Below are positions 1 to 6,103 of a stretch of 12,889 bases of DNA, in pieces. Position 1 is the first letter of the stretch; the number at the start of each line of letters is the position of its first letter. Both the position numbers and the translations under genes were made by a program. The notes beneath the pieces are model-generated. The model saw only the letters and a list, made by a program, of their open reading frames with translations. It ran no database searches and had not been told where the DNA came from. Source of the DNA: Saprospiraceae bacterium (lineage in GTDB: Bacteria > Bacteroidota > Bacteroidia > Bacteroidales > JAIPBB01); assembly GCA_021739805.1 (NCBI GenBank), contig JAIPBB010000140.1:1-12889 (forward strand). The letters are read 5' to 3'.

Positions 1-123
1 GAAAGAACCAATGCTTGGTTAGATGCTTTTAAGGCTATTTTAGTTCGTTTTGAAACCAACAAAACTCATTGGAAAGCATTAAATTTACTGGCTTTTTGCG
101 TCATTTTATTACGTCAACTTTAA
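1..123 (+). mobile_element. IS5/IS4-type DDE transposase, C-terminal end only
   Basis: An open frame runs from the first base to a TAA at 121-123 and gives about 40 residues, beginning ERTNAWLDAFKAILVRFET and ending LLAFCVILLRQL. This matches the usual C-terminus of IS5/IS4-superfamily transposases, where a Glu-Arg pair precedes an 'AWLD' helix and the Glu is the third acidic residue of the DDE triad. That Glu is the first codon visible here. The rest of the gene lies outside the window, so intactness cannot be judged. No convincing terminal inverted repeat is visible between the stop and 296. The family assignment is from motif memory, and the exact IS group is uncertain. Confidence 0.7.
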
Positions 124-158
124 ACAACTTCATAATAATAAATTGAAATAAAAAAATT

Positions 159-200
159 AATCCTGATTTTTTATAAAAGATTTTTTTGATAATCAAGATT
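159..200. terminator. Possible bidirectional terminator hairpin after the transposase
   Basis: Arms AATCCTGAT (159-167) and ATCAAGATT (192-200) pair with one mismatch across an AT-rich loop. The hairpin lies between the plus-strand transposase tail and the end of the minus-strand DUF393 gene, where convergent transcripts would end. There is no clean U-tract directly after the stem, so this is tentative. The rest of 124-296 is AT-rich with no gene. Confidence 0.25.
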
Positions 201-296
201 ATTGATATATGGCTATTTAGGTGATAATTTTACATGGATTTATATTGCTTGGTAATGTTGATTTTCAAATTAAAATTGTTTCATTCTCCTGTTAGT

Positions 297-707
297 CTAT
301 TCAATAAATCTATTTCTCAATTCATGATTTGGAATCATGCAGCTCTGTCTTTTGCCAAAAATTTTATAACGTGATTTTGCAATCAAATCATAAAAGAAAT
401 CTCTTATTGGTTTTGGTATAATAATAAGGCTGTAAAGCAATTTCCATGGGAATTTAAGTTCTTTAAGAACCTTCAAAACAGCAGTTGATTTAATGTAAAT
501 TTCACCATCAATAAGGCAAACAATAGATTTTAACTCATCAGTTGGTAAGCTTGATTCCTTTAAGATGATTTGTCCGGCAGCACTTTGAATTGATGCAAAT
601 TTGAATTTGGAATTATAATCTCTTTTTATTGTGAATAAAACCGAAGCATTACACAAATTGCAGATACCATCAAATAGTATAGTATTATTATTTATAAATC
701 TGTCCAT
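297..707 (-). CDS. DCC-family (DUF393) thiol-disulfide oxidoreductase-like protein
   Basis: The 136-residue protein carries the family signature near its N-terminus: Asp13-Gly14, Cys16 and Cys19 in LFDGICNLCNASV, the DxxCxxC pattern for which DCC proteins are named. The second conserved block near the C-terminus reads RYKIFGKRQSCMIP, also typical of DUF393. The length is normal for the family. The CxxC pair suggests a thioredoxin-like redox role, but no substrate is established for most members. There is no signal peptide, so it should be cytoplasmic. The gene overlaps the end of the upstream minus-strand gene by 16 bp, so the two are probably co-transcribed and translationally coupled. The ATG at 707 is chosen because it sits just ahead of the first conserved strand. 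A decayed partial relative lies at 2175-2240. Confidence 0.85.
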   Translation of the reverse strand: MDRFINNNTILFDGICNLCNASVLFTIKRDYNSKFKFASIQSAAGQIILKESSLPTDELKSIVCLIDGEIYIKSTAVLKVLKELKFPWKLLYSLIIIPKPIRDFFYDLIAKSRYKIFGKRQSCMIPNHELRNRFIE

Positions 708-1837
708 TTTGTTATTGTCAAAGAATGTAGCACAAGGGCTTCTGCCATTGGACTAATATTCATATCCACAAATCTGACTTTATATTTTAGTTCATTATCC
801 TTTTTAACTTTTTTTGTTCCCCAATTTATTAATCTTTCAAGCTTTTTCGCAGTTTTATAATCTTTAGCAATTAGTGCATTACTAAGTGCAAACTCATTAG
901 CAGGAATGCTAAATCCATGGAAAATGGGACCTGAGTCAATATCTCCCATATTTGTTTTTTTATTATCATAACGTTCTCTAAATAGTCTGAAAATTATGTA
1001 GTTTTTGCTGAAATGCTTTTTGTAGTTTTGATATAATTCAATAGCAAATTCACTATCAAACTGATAGATAAACATTATACTCCAACCTAACATTGAGCCT
1101 CTTGGTTCTTCAACTGCTACTCCTGAAGTTGAATTTATTGTAGAATATAATACCCCTGTTTCTTTTTCAATATAATTTGCTTTAGCATATTCAACCCATT
1201 TCTTACAAATATTTCCATAATTGCTTCCGGTATTTTTACTATGAAGTTTTAATGATGCCAAAGCAACAGTATTATCCGGAATCCAAATTGAAGATAAGTA
1301 AGATTCTAGATTTAAAAATTCACATGCCTTGTATCTTTGAAATAAGGATTTTGAAATATTGTCATTAATAATATTAAATGAATTATCGTTTGACAAAAGC
1401 CTGTAACATCCCAACATTAAATTCAGATGACCAAGATAAAGAACTGAATAGCTGGGAAGTGAATCTTTAATAAGTGTTTGGCTTTCTATAGCGAAGGAGG
1501 AACTTATTTCAGAACTAAGAACTCTTTCAATTGAAGTTTTGATGTTTTTTACTGCTTGTTTTTTATAAGAAGTATCACGAATAGCCAGGTTTGTAAATGC
1601 ATATGTTGAAAATGAATATGAAAAAAGCATCCATTCAGAATTTCCATAGCCCAAGTTCATAATTTCTGACTGAGAGTTTAATGGTTCCTGAATTACTCTT
1701 TCCAGATAATTCACTCTTTTAATAATTTCTTTGTGATTTGGATATTTAAAGCTTTGGGCTTGAAGAATTGCTATCCAGCTTATGAAAAGAATAAATAACA
1801 AAAATATAATTTTAGTTCTGAGTTTTAACTTCTTCAT
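692..1837 (-). CDS. Exported helical protein of unknown function
   Basis: I do not recognise this 381-residue protein. The N-terminus has Lys/Arg residues followed by a hydrophobic stretch (about residues 10-25, IIFLLFILFISWIAIL) and LQA|QS, a plausible signal peptidase I site near residue 27. If the segment is not cleaved, it would be a membrane anchor. The rest is rich in predicted helix with aromatic and acidic patches: YGNSEWMLFSYSFSTYAF near the start, EEPRGSMLGWS around 243-251, and MGDIDSGPIFHGFSIPANEF around 297-316. The Asp-rich DIDSGP block and the repeating helical pattern resemble alpha/alpha-toroid enzymes such as glycan-active or linalool dehydratase-like proteins, but this is only an impression of fold. 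It overlaps the downstream DCC gene by 16 bp, which suggests a shared operon. No family name is claimed. Confidence 0.75.
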   Translation of the reverse strand: MKKLKLRTKIIFLLFILFISWIAILQAQSFKYPNHKEIIKRVNYLERVIQEPLNSQSEIMNLGYGNSEWMLFSYSFSTYAFTNLAIRDTSYKKQAVKNIKTSIERVLSSEISSSFAIESQTLIKDSLPSYSVLYLGHLNLMLGCYRLLSNDNSFNIINDNISKSLFQRYKACEFLNLESYLSSIWIPDNTVALASLKLHSKNTGSNYGNICKKWVEYAKANYIEKETGVLYSTINSTSGVAVEEPRGSMLGWSIMFIYQFDSEFAIELYQNYKKHFSKNYIIFRLFRERYDNKKTNMGDIDSGPIFHGFSIPANEFALSNALIAKDYKTAKKLERLINWGTKKVKKDNELKYKVRFVDMNISPMAEALVLHSLTITKWTDL

Positions 1838-2002
1838 GTAAGATGAGATAATATGTAATAATTATAACAAGGTTTTGATTTGTTTATTTTCTTAAGACAT
1901 TTTATTATAAAATGGAATCCCAACTATTATTTGCTTAAATTTTCCATATTTGTTGAAAATAAATATTATTATGTAACCACCGGATTCATTACCCAGCTAG
2001 AG

Positions 2003-2165
2003 CTTGTCTCCAGACGAGTACCCTTGTCTCTTATCAGACAAATTTAACAATTTTATTATTATAAAATATTTCATACAACAAACATTAATAAATTTTAAAT
2101 AATAATAGTTTAGATGATTGATTTTATGTAGGAACTGATGCGTCACTCGTCTGGAGACGATTGAC
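2003..2165. repeat. Pair of inverted REP-like hairpins
   Basis: The left unit CTTGTCTCCAGACGAG (2003-2018) folds on itself with one G-U pair. The right unit at 2142-2165 is a 24-nt palindrome in which GTCA/TGAC encloses TCGTCT-GG-AGACGA, with one unpaired position per arm. The two units are nearly reverse complements over 14-15 nt, so they form an inverted pair about 120 bp apart. This arrangement resembles REP/BIME elements mobilised by Y1 (RAYT) transposases. No such transposase is in the window, so the link is an inference. Confidence 0.55.
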
Positions 2166-2174
2166 AGTTGGGTT

Positions 2175-2240
2175 TCTTTTTATCGTGAATAGAACTGAAG
2201 CATTATACAAATTACAGATACTATCAAACAAGATAAATCA
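2175..2240 (-). pseudogene. Relic of the 5' part of a DUF393 (DCC) gene
   Basis: Positions 2175-2229 match 621-675, inside the intact DUF393 gene, at 48 of 55 bases without gaps; all seven differences are transitions. Read on the minus strand the relic gives LFDSICNLYNASVLFTIK against LFDGICNLCNASVLFTIK, so the motif Gly and the second Cys are lost. An in-frame TGA lies just upstream, no ATG is available, and homology stops after the Lys-Arg codons. Most codon differences are synonymous, which suggests a former paralogue that diverged while functional rather than a fresh copy. The fragment sits between the REP-like hairpin ending at 2165 and the palindrome starting at 2241. Confidence 0.75.
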
Positions 2241-2270
2241 GTCGGGGCTTCAATTAAGTGAAACTCCGAC
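2241..2270. repeat. 30-nt imperfect palindrome
   Basis: The arms GTCGGGGCTTCA and TGAAACTCCGAC pair over 12 positions with two wobble (G-U type) positions, around the loop ATTAAG. There is no second copy in the window, so it is not a CRISPR array here. It could be a terminator-like stem, a REP-type element or an isolated repeat from elsewhere in the genome. Confidence 0.55.
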
Positions 2271-2303
2271 TTTAGGAAAACGGCAGTCCATGCGTATAAT
2301 AGA

Positions 2304-2379
2304 CACAGGGTGAATATAAAACCATTTAAAACTTATTTGCAAATTTTGAATTTATAAAGCAAATATCATTCACCCCGTG
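2304..2379. repeat. 76-bp imperfect inverted repeat upstream of the helicase gene
   Basis: The outer arms CACAGGGTGAAT (2304-2315) and ATTCACCCCGTG (2368-2379) are reverse complements at 11 of 12 positions. An inner pair, ATTTGC (2335-2340) and GCAAAT (2359-2364), continues the stem. The unit could be a small MITE-like element or a cruciform-forming repeat. It ends 111 bp before the helicase start. Confidence 0.5.
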
Positions 2380-2478
2380 ACTTGAAAATTCTCAATTACA
2401 AAAGAACAATCTGTGAATCTGTGGCAATTTTGTTCAAAACATCACCAAATTTTTCAATTCATATTTTCCAAAAAACAT

Positions 2479-2486
2479 TAGTTTTG
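2479..2486 (+). promoter_or_regulatory. Candidate -7 box (TAGTTTTG) directly before the helicase start
   Basis: TAGTTTTG fits the Bacteroidota consensus TAnnTTTG exactly. It ends 4 bp before the GTG start, so a normal start site 5-7 bp downstream would fall on or next to that GTG and give a leaderless mRNA. I see no clear TTTG or TTG at the -33 position, which lowers confidence. Confidence 0.35.
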
Positions 2487-2490
2487 CCCC

Positions 2491-4791
2491 GTGGAAAATA
2501 TACTTGAACATCTAAACGAAGCTCAAAGAAAAGCTGTAGAAAATATCACCGGTCCTACTATGGTTATCGCTGGTGCAGGCTCAGGAAAAACAAGGGTTTT
2601 AACATACAGAGTTGCACATTTATTAAATTGTGGTGTTGATGCTTTTAACATACTTGCTTTAACTTTCACCAACAAAGCTGCTCGTGAAATGAAAGACAGG
2701 ATTATTAAGCTTGTCAAGGATAATGATGCCAGAAATGTTTGGATGGGCACTTTTCACTCGATATTCGCCAGAATTCTCAGAATTGAAGGGCACAGGCTTG
2801 GTTATACTTCAAATTTTACGATTTACGACACTGATGATTCGAAAAGTTTGATTCGTTCAATTATTAAAGAACTGGAATTAGACATTAAAATATATACTCC
2901 GGGTTATGTTTTGCATAGAATTTCTTCGGCAAAAACCAGTTTGATTTCGGCTGAGGAATATTTTAACAATCCTGAACTTATGAATGCTGATAGAATGGCA
3001 GGCAAAGGAGAAACCGGCAAGATATTTCTACAATATGCAAATCGTTGTAAAAAGGCAAATGCCATGGATTTTGATGATTTGCTTTACTACACTAATGTTA
3101 TTCTCCGTGATTTTCCCGATGCACTTTTAAAATATCAGAAAAAATTCAAATATATTCTGGTTGATGAGTACCAGGATACAAATTATGCTCAATATCTTAT
3201 TATAAAAAAACTTGCTGCAAGAGAAGAAAATATCTGTGTTGTTGGCGATGATGCTCAAAGTATTTATGCTTTCCGTGGTGCGAATATTCAAAATATTTTA
3301 AATTTAAAAAGAGACTATCCTGATTTAAAAACATTTAAACTTGAGCAAAACTATCGCTCTACAAAAAATATTGTTAATGCCGCAAACAGTATTATCAGTA
3401 ATAATCAAAACCAAATAACAAAAGAAATTTGGACTGAGAATGATGAAGGTAACAAAATTAAACTTCTCAAAGCAAACACTGATAACGAAGAAGGAGCTTT
3501 AGTTGCAAATTCAATTTTTGAAGCTAAAATGAATCATCAGCTTAAAAATGAAAGTTTTGCGATTTTATATAGAACAAATGCACAATCAAGGTCTTTTGAA
3601 GAATCTCTTCGAAGGCTTAATATAGCTTATAGAATTTACGGTGGTCTTTCCTTTTACAAAAGAAAAGAAATAAAAGACCTTTTGGCATATTACCGACTTG
3701 TCATAAATTTGAATGACGAAGAAGCTTTGATGCGGACAATTAATTATCCGGCTCGAGGAATTGGCAAAACAACAATGGAAAAGATAGTTGTTGTAGCCAA
3801 TAAACTCAATATTAGTCAATGGGAAGTCATTGAAAAAATTAACACTTACGTACCCGAAATTGCATCAGGCACACGACAAAAACTTGGCAATTTTGTAACT
3901 ATGATTAAGAGTTTTGCTGTCGGTTTGAAAACAAAAAATGCTTTTGATCTGGCAAAACACATTGCATCTTCAACAGGAATATTAAAGGAGCTTTACGAGG
4001 ATAAATCACCGGAAGGCATGAGCCGTTTTGAAAATATTGAAGAACTACTTAATGCCATCAAAGAATTTTCAGAAAAAGAAAGCAATGACGTTGTTTTGAT
4101 TGATAATGAACAGGACAATAATTCTATCAGAACTCTTGATGAATTTATGCAGGACATTGCACTTTTGACCGATGCTGATACTAAAGACAAAGACAATACC
4201 GATACAGTTTCATTGATGACAATTCATGCAGCAAAAGGCCTGGAATTCCCTTATGTTTACATTGTAGGTTTAGAAGAAAACCTTTTTCCATCAATTCAAT
4301 CACTTGGTGCAAGAGAAGACCTTGAAGAAGAACGACGGCTGTTTTATGTTGCAATAACCCGTGCCGAAAAACAATCCACAATTTCTTATGCAAACAGCAG
4401 ATATCGCTGGGGAAATTTAACCATTACGGAACCAAGTAGGTTTATTGATGAAATAGATGAAAAATACATTGATATACCACAAAAACCATCATTTGACAAA
4501 GGAACATTTGTTTTTGATAAAAAAGTGGAATCAACTCCATTTGCAAAGCAAACCTTTAACACTATCAATAAAAAAAATCTGAAAAAAGTTAACCAGGCAG
4601 CAACACCTGCTGATAATGCTTTGAGCCTTGATTTGCAAGCTGGAATGAAGGTAAAGCACGAACGTTTTGGCGAAGGAAAAGTTATTAATATTGAAGGAAG
4701 TGGTTCGAATAAAAAAGCTACAGTATTTTTTCAAAATGTAGGACAAAAGAATTTATTACTTCGGTTTGCAAAACTGGATATTATTGGTTGA
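2491..4791 (+). CDS. uvrD: UvrD/PcrA-type superfamily 1A DNA helicase
   Basis: The 766-residue protein is an ATP-driven 3'-5' helicase for nucleotide-excision and mismatch repair and for clearing stalled complexes. All SF1A motifs are present: Q motif around Gln12, Walker A AGAGSGKT (27-34), motif Ia LTFTNKAAREM, Walker B VDEYQD (224-229), motif III GDDAQSIYAFRGA (252 onward), motif IV QNYRST, motif V TIHAAKGLEF (577 onward) and motif VI RRLFYVAITRAEK (615 onward). The last 50 or so residues (GMKVKHERFGEGKVINIEG) form the Tudor-like C-terminal domain that binds RNA polymerase in PcrA/UvrD, so the protein is full length. The start is GTG at 2491: an in-frame TAG at 2479-2481 blocks anything upstream, and the next Met (residue 24) would remove the Q motif. 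It stands alone, with a tandem repeat array straight after its stop. Confidence 0.97.
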   Translation: MENILEHLNEAQRKAVENITGPTMVIAGAGSGKTRVLTYRVAHLLNCGVDAFNILALTFTNKAAREMKDRIIKLVKDNDARNVWMGTFHSIFARILRIEGHRLGYTSNFTIYDTDDSKSLIRSIIKELELDIKIYTPGYVLHRISSAKTSLISAEEYFNNPELMNADRMAGKGETGKIFLQYANRCKKANAMDFDDLLYYTNVILRDFPDALLKYQKKFKYILVDEYQDTNYAQYLIIKKLAAREENICVVGDDAQSIYAFRGANIQNILNLKRDYPDLKTFKLEQNYRSTKNIVNAANSIISNNQNQITKEIWTENDEGNKIKLLKANTDNEEGALVANSIFEAKMNHQLKNESFAILYRTNAQSRSFEESLRRLNIAYRIYGGLSFYKRKEIKDLLAYYRLVINLNDEEALMRTINYPARGIGKTTMEKIVVVANKLNISQWEVIEKINTYVPEIASGTRQKLGNFVTMIKSFAVGLKTKNAFDLAKHIASSTGILKELYEDKSPEGMSRFENIEELLNAIKEFSEKESNDVVLIDNEQDNNSIRTLDEFMQDIALLTDADTKDKDNTDTVSLMTIHAAKGLEFPYVYIVGLEENLFPSIQSLGAREDLEEERRLFYVAITRAEKQSTISYANSRYRWGNLTITEPSRFIDEIDEKYIDIPQKPSFDKGTFVFDKKVESTPFAKQTFNTINKKNLKKVNQAATPADNALSLDLQAGMKVKHERFGEGKVINIEGSGSNKKATVFFQNVGQKNLLLRFAKLDIIG

Positions 4792-4796
4792 CGTTG

Positions 4797-4884
4797 ATTG
4801 TTCAATTGTTCAATTGTTCAATTGTTACATTGTTCGATTGTTAAATAGTTACATTGTTCGACTATTCCATTGTTAAATTGTTCT
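4797..4884. repeat. Octamer tandem array (11 x 8 bp)
   Basis: Eleven contiguous 8-bp units follow the consensus ATTGTTCA, with the first copies nearly perfect and later ones diverged (for example ATTGTTAC, ATAGTTAC, ACTATTCC). The array starts 5 bp after the helicase stop codon and stays in register over 88 bp. Confidence 0.8.
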
Positions 4885-4900
4885 ACCTTTATAGACTTTT

Positions 4901-4938
4901 TTTCTAATTTCTAATTTCTAATTTCTAATTTCTAATTT
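4901..4938. repeat. Heptamer tandem array (5 x TTTCTAA)
   Basis: Five perfect copies of TTTCTAA plus a partial sixth (TTT). It lies 16 bp after the octamer array but has a different sequence and period. Together with 4797-4884 it fills most of the 334-bp gap between the helicase and the DUF4290 gene. Confidence 0.85.
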
Positions 4939-4988
4939 GAGTTTTGTTTTTTCATTAATGAGCACTTTACAATATAATTTAACAACAA

Positions 4989-5021
4989 TTTGCTTGTTCA
5001 AGAGTTTATTTCCTATATTTG
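4989..5021 (+). promoter_or_regulatory. Bacteroidota-type promoter for the DUF4290 gene
   Basis: TTTG at 4989-4992 and TATATTTG at 5014-5021 (an exact TAnnTTTG) are separated by 21 bp, inside the range known for the phylum's primary sigma factor. Transcription would begin near 5028, leaving an untranslated leader of about 100 nt before the ATG at 5126. Confidence 0.6.
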
Positions 5022-5125
5022 CAACGAAATCAGAAAATCAAACCCGAAAAAGATAAAGACTCTATAAATTTGAAATAATTTCCAGAAATTTATTATCTTA
5101 AAAAACTTTAATAAAATCATTCCAA

Positions 5126-5752
5126 ATGGATTATAATACTTCCCGAAACAAATTAATTATACCTGAATATGGCAGAAATATTCAAAAGATGATTGAATAT
5201 GCCTTAACTATTGAAGACAGAGAAAAAAGAACCAAAACTGCACATTTGATAGTTGGTGTGATGGGTCAAATTCACCCGCTTCAGAAAGAAGTAGGTGATT
5301 TTAAACATAAACTTTGGGATCACCTTCATATGATTTCAAGATTCAAAATGGATGTCGATTCACCCTACCCTCCGCCACCTGAGAATGTTCTTGTTGAAAA
5401 ACCTGAACAAATAACACACTATAGTAGCAAAATTAAATACAGATATTATGGTAGAAATGTTGAATTGATTGTTGAAAAAGCAATAGCATTTGAAGAAGGA
5501 CCAGAGAAAGAAGCTCTTATTAAAACTTTAGCCAACCATCTAAAAAAATCTTATGTTGTTTGGAATCGTGATTCGATAACGGATGAAACAATTCAAGAGC
5601 ATATTGATATTCTTTCAAAAGGTAAACTTGTTCTTGGCAAAGATGTTCAACTTGAATCTGTTGTTGACATTATGGCTAAAAACCAAAAAAAGAAAAAACC
5701 AACTGCTAAACAAAACTCATCATATAGTAAACCTAAGAGAAAGTATAAATAG
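5126..5752 (+). CDS. DUF4290 family protein, Bacteroidota-specific
   Basis: The 208-residue protein matches DUF4290 in its N-terminal block YNTSRNKLIIPEYGRNIQKMIEYAL, in the DREKRTKTAHLIVGVMGQ helix, and in the WDHLHMISRFKMDVDSPYPPP segment. A second similar pattern, RYYGRNVELIVEKAIAFEEGPEKEAL, follows around residue 107, so the protein may be built from two related helical halves. The last 20-25 residues are Lys-rich and probably disordered (QKKKKPTAKQ). There is no signal peptide or membrane segment, so it should be cytoplasmic. The function is unknown. In this phylum the gene is often found next to murA, as here, hinting at a link with growth or cell wall synthesis, but that is association only. 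The ATG at 5126 starts the conserved block directly. Confidence 0.9.
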   Translation: MDYNTSRNKLIIPEYGRNIQKMIEYALTIEDREKRTKTAHLIVGVMGQIHPLQKEVGDFKHKLWDHLHMISRFKMDVDSPYPPPPENVLVEKPEQITHYSSKIKYRYYGRNVELIVEKAIAFEEGPEKEALIKTLANHLKKSYVVWNRDSITDETIQEHIDILSKGKLVLGKDVQLESVVDIMAKNQKKKKPTAKQNSSYSKPKRKYK

Positions 5753-5759
5753 AGTTTTG

Positions 5760-5853
5760 TTTCAGGTTTCAGGTTTCAGGTTTTAGGTTTCACACTTCGA
5801 CTTCGCTCAGTGCATGGGTTTCAGGTTTCGGGTTTTAGGTTTCAGGTTTCGGG
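5760..5853. repeat. Heptamer array TTTCAGG, interrupted by a 24-bp insert
   Basis: Five units (5760-5794) and five more (5819-5853) follow TTTCAGG, with variants TTTCGGG, TTTTAGG and TTTCACA. They are split at 5795-5818 by a segment containing CTTCGACTTCGCTCAGTG, which looks like a separate short interspersed repeat of a kind common in this phylum. The array begins 8 bp after the DUF4290 stop. Confidence 0.75.
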
Positions 5854-5857
5854 TTTC

Positions 5858-5953
5858 CGTCATTGCGAGTAAAACGAAGCAATCTGTTTGACATTAAAAT
5901 TATGCAATAAATAAAAAAGAGATTGCTTCAGTCGTACCTCCTTCGCAATGACG
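5858..5953. repeat. MITE-like inverted repeat (CGTCATTGCGAG type)
   Basis: The left arm (5858-5885) starts CGTCATTGCGAG and ends GAAGCAATCT. The right arm (5920-5953) starts AGATTGCTTC and ends TTCGCAATGACG. The arms are imperfect reverse complements around a 34-bp AT-rich core, with a few extra bases in the right arm. Sequences of this type occur as interspersed repeats in many bacterial genomes and encode nothing, consistent with a non-autonomous element or a folded RNA element. Confidence 0.7.
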
Positions 5954-5966
5954 CTTTGAACATTCC

Positions 5967-6008
5967 AAACACTAAATACCGAACACTGAATACAAAACAC
6001 CGAATACC
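5967..6008. repeat. 14-bp tandem repeat (3 copies, 2 x 7 bp)
   Basis: Three units, AAACACTAAATACC, GAACACTGAATACA and AAACACCGAATACC, follow one another without gaps. Each consists of two heptamers (AACACxx and AATACxx), so the 7-bp period seen in neighbouring arrays persists. It completes the repeat mosaic between the DUF4290 gene and murA; the last 95 bp before murA hold no clear feature. Confidence 0.7.
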
Positions 6009-6103
6009 GAAATCGTTTTCAACAATTTTAGGTTAAAAAAAATCGTTTCCATCCTTATCAGCACCTAATTTTTGGTTATTTTTAACCCAAATAAAAAATT
6101 GAT

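Larger units (their letters stand above)
1838..2490. other. 653-bp divergent intergenic region rich in palindromes
   Basis: No credible gene is present. The region separates the divergent exported-protein gene and the helicase gene. It holds two inverted REP-like hairpins (2003-2018 and 2142-2165), a further perfect 6-bp stem-loop (2024-2041, TTGTCT/AGACAA), a DUF393 gene relic (2175-2240), a 30-nt palindrome (2241-2270) and a 76-bp imperfect inverted repeat (2304-2379). The first part, 1838-1980, is plain AT-rich DNA in which I see nothing definite. Confidence 0.7.

Noticed and set aside
2523..2750. Minus-strand reading frame of 75 codons inside the helicase gene
   Set aside because: Antisense shadow of a strongly conserved coding region; no family features. 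The same applies to the other opposite-strand frames inside uvrD, dnaJ and the T9SS gene.
5583..5786. Plus-strand 67-codon frame overlapping the end of the DUF4290 gene
   Set aside because: Out of frame with a well-supported gene, and it runs into the heptamer array, which supplies its C-terminus.
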